Shown: piece after piece, positions 63,391 through 64,000 of the stretch
Layout: each line of letters begins with the position of its first letter
Numbering within the stretch: the stretch's first letter is position 1
Assembly: GCF_021731785.1 (NCBI RefSeq)
Contig: NZ_JAKFWS010000016.1
Location: 1 to 64,000, forward strand
Direction: 5' to 3'
Source: Methylocystis sp.
Lineage (GTDB): Bacteria > Pseudomonadota > Alphaproteobacteria > Rhizobiales > Beijerinckiaceae
DNA length: 64,000 nucleotides
The notes under the pieces: model-generated
Databases searched by the model: none
The model's input: the letters and a program-made list of their open reading frames with translations, nothing else
Told to the model about the DNA's origin: nothing
Position numbers and translations under genes: made by a program

Positions 63391-64000
63391 TCAGGCGCGC
63401 TTGGCCGGCGCCTGAAAATCCTGCGCGACCACCCGGTCGCCGAATTCGACGATCGCTTCCCGCAGCGAAGCGATTTCGGCGTCGCTCGCCGCGACGGGAA
63501 CGACGGAAAGTCCCTTGGCCCCATTGACGGCGCGACGCAGATTGGCCCGCTCCGCGCGTAACGCCTCGACTGCGCCTTGCAGCATGGCGTTGTCGGCGCG
63601 CGCCGATTCGAGTTCGCCGGCGGCGTCGTTCGCCTCGGCGCGGGCGACGCGCAGCGCTCCTTCCAATTGGTCGGCTTCGCTATTTTGGCGTTCCTCGGCG
63701 GCTTTGAGCTTGGTCCGCGCGTCGTCGAGTTCGCAGGAAAGCGTCTCGCCCAGCGCGCGGGTCGCTGCGAGCTCTCCTGAAAGATGCGTGAGCTGATGTT
63801 CGAGCTCCGTCGCCCGCGCGCCCGACAGCCCGGCCCGCGCATGTTCCTCGCGCAAAGCCTCCAGCACGTTCTGCAAGTCGGCATTGTGCTGATGCAGCGC
63901 CGCGACGCGCGCCTCATAAGCGGCGACGAGGCCTTCCAATTGCGCCCCGGCGTCTTCATTTAGTTGCGCCGTCTCCGATCGAATCAGGCGCAACTGCGCG
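63391..64000 (-). CDS. Coiled-coil protein, C-terminal part (runs off right edge)
   Basis: More than 200 residues are visible, almost all helical heptad sequence: LEGLVAAYEARVAALHQHNA, LEALREEHARAGLSGARATE, LSCELDDARTKLKAAEERQN and LESARADNAMLQGAVEALRA. A short C-terminal part (SDAEIASLREAIVEFGDRVV) ends in APAKRA. The frame stays open to the window edge and no convincing start is visible, so the N terminus lies outside. Function unknown; it could be a structural or chromosome-related protein. Confidence 0.7.
   Translation of the reverse strand, partial: AQLRLIRSETAQLNEDAGAQLEGLVAAYEARVAALHQHNADLQNVLEALREEHARAGLSGARATELEHQLTHLSGELAATRALGETLSCELDDARTKLKAAEERQNSEADQLEGALRVARAEANDAAGELESARADNAMLQGAVEALRAERANLRRAVNGAKGLSVVPVAASDAEIASLREAIVEFGDRVVAQDFQAPAKRA

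Overview
The window looks like a high-GC alphaproteobacterial chromosome, most likely Hyphomicrobiales (Rhizobiales) near the Methylocystis/Methylosinus/Beijerinckia group. This rests on an NepR-EcfG-PhyR general stress response locus, an acyl-CoA dehydrogenase with the N-terminal extension of (2S)-methylsuccinyl-CoA dehydrogenase (ethylmalonyl-CoA pathway, typical of serine-cycle methylotrophs), and several families common in that group. The species is an inference. I saw no rRNA, tRNA, CRISPR array, prophage or intact transposase.

0-10.7 kb: envelope and replication genes: the 5' end of ccmC, ctpA with an EnvC-type LytM activator, a membrane protein with an OmpA-like tail, dnaN, a class A penicillin-binding protein, a cupredoxin-FTR1 iron permease pair, a lipoprotein and a DUF2235 hydrolase. 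10.8-17.2 kb: secE, nusG, a coiled-coil gene, rplK and rplA. These are followed not by rplJL-rpoBC but by a three-gene ABC-2 exporter. 17.4-19.5 kb: a divergent methyltransferase/AraC pair.

19.5-33.1 kb: a composite palindromic repeat, mcd, a frameshifted DUF4160/DUF2442 pair, small unknowns, a glutathione transferase and an SDR. Then comes ilvB-ilvN-ilvC behind a classical attenuator (leader peptide with Ile-Leu-Val and an intrinsic terminator). The stretch ends with a tandem SnoaL protein, a NUDIX protein, a fused shikimate kinase/3-dehydroquinate synthase and a CNNM/CorC-type transporter. 33.1-36.4 kb: the general stress response module (PAS/HWE-type kinase, EcfG, NepR, divergent PhyR) with a good EcfG-type promoter. 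36.4-41.3 kb: a YddA/SbmA-like ABC exporter, a cupin protein, an isoaspartyl peptidase, an unknown and a methyltransferase.

41.3-46 kb: an O-carbamoylation/surface-polymer type cluster (SxtJ, DUF5989, carbamoyltransferase, SGNH hydrolase). Decayed copies of its own genes lie on both sides, suggesting an old tandem duplication. 46-48.2 kb: a secreted adenosine deaminase, a tiny lmo0937-type membrane protein and HdeA.

48.3-55.3 kb: the most intriguing region. A full-length ModE regulator, with no modABC beside it, stands divergent to an operon-like set. That set is a periplasmic binding protein without permease or ATPase, a di-heme oxidoreductase, a TonB-dependent receptor, and then a secreted DUF2233 protein. 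A ModE-box-like dyad lies just before the binding protein. It may be an undescribed ModE-linked outer-membrane uptake system. 55.3-64 kb: valS, a class I aminotransferase, sucC without an adjacent sucD, a candidate small RNA, a frameshifted outer-membrane beta-barrel gene, EVE and YciI proteins and a truncated coiled-coil gene.
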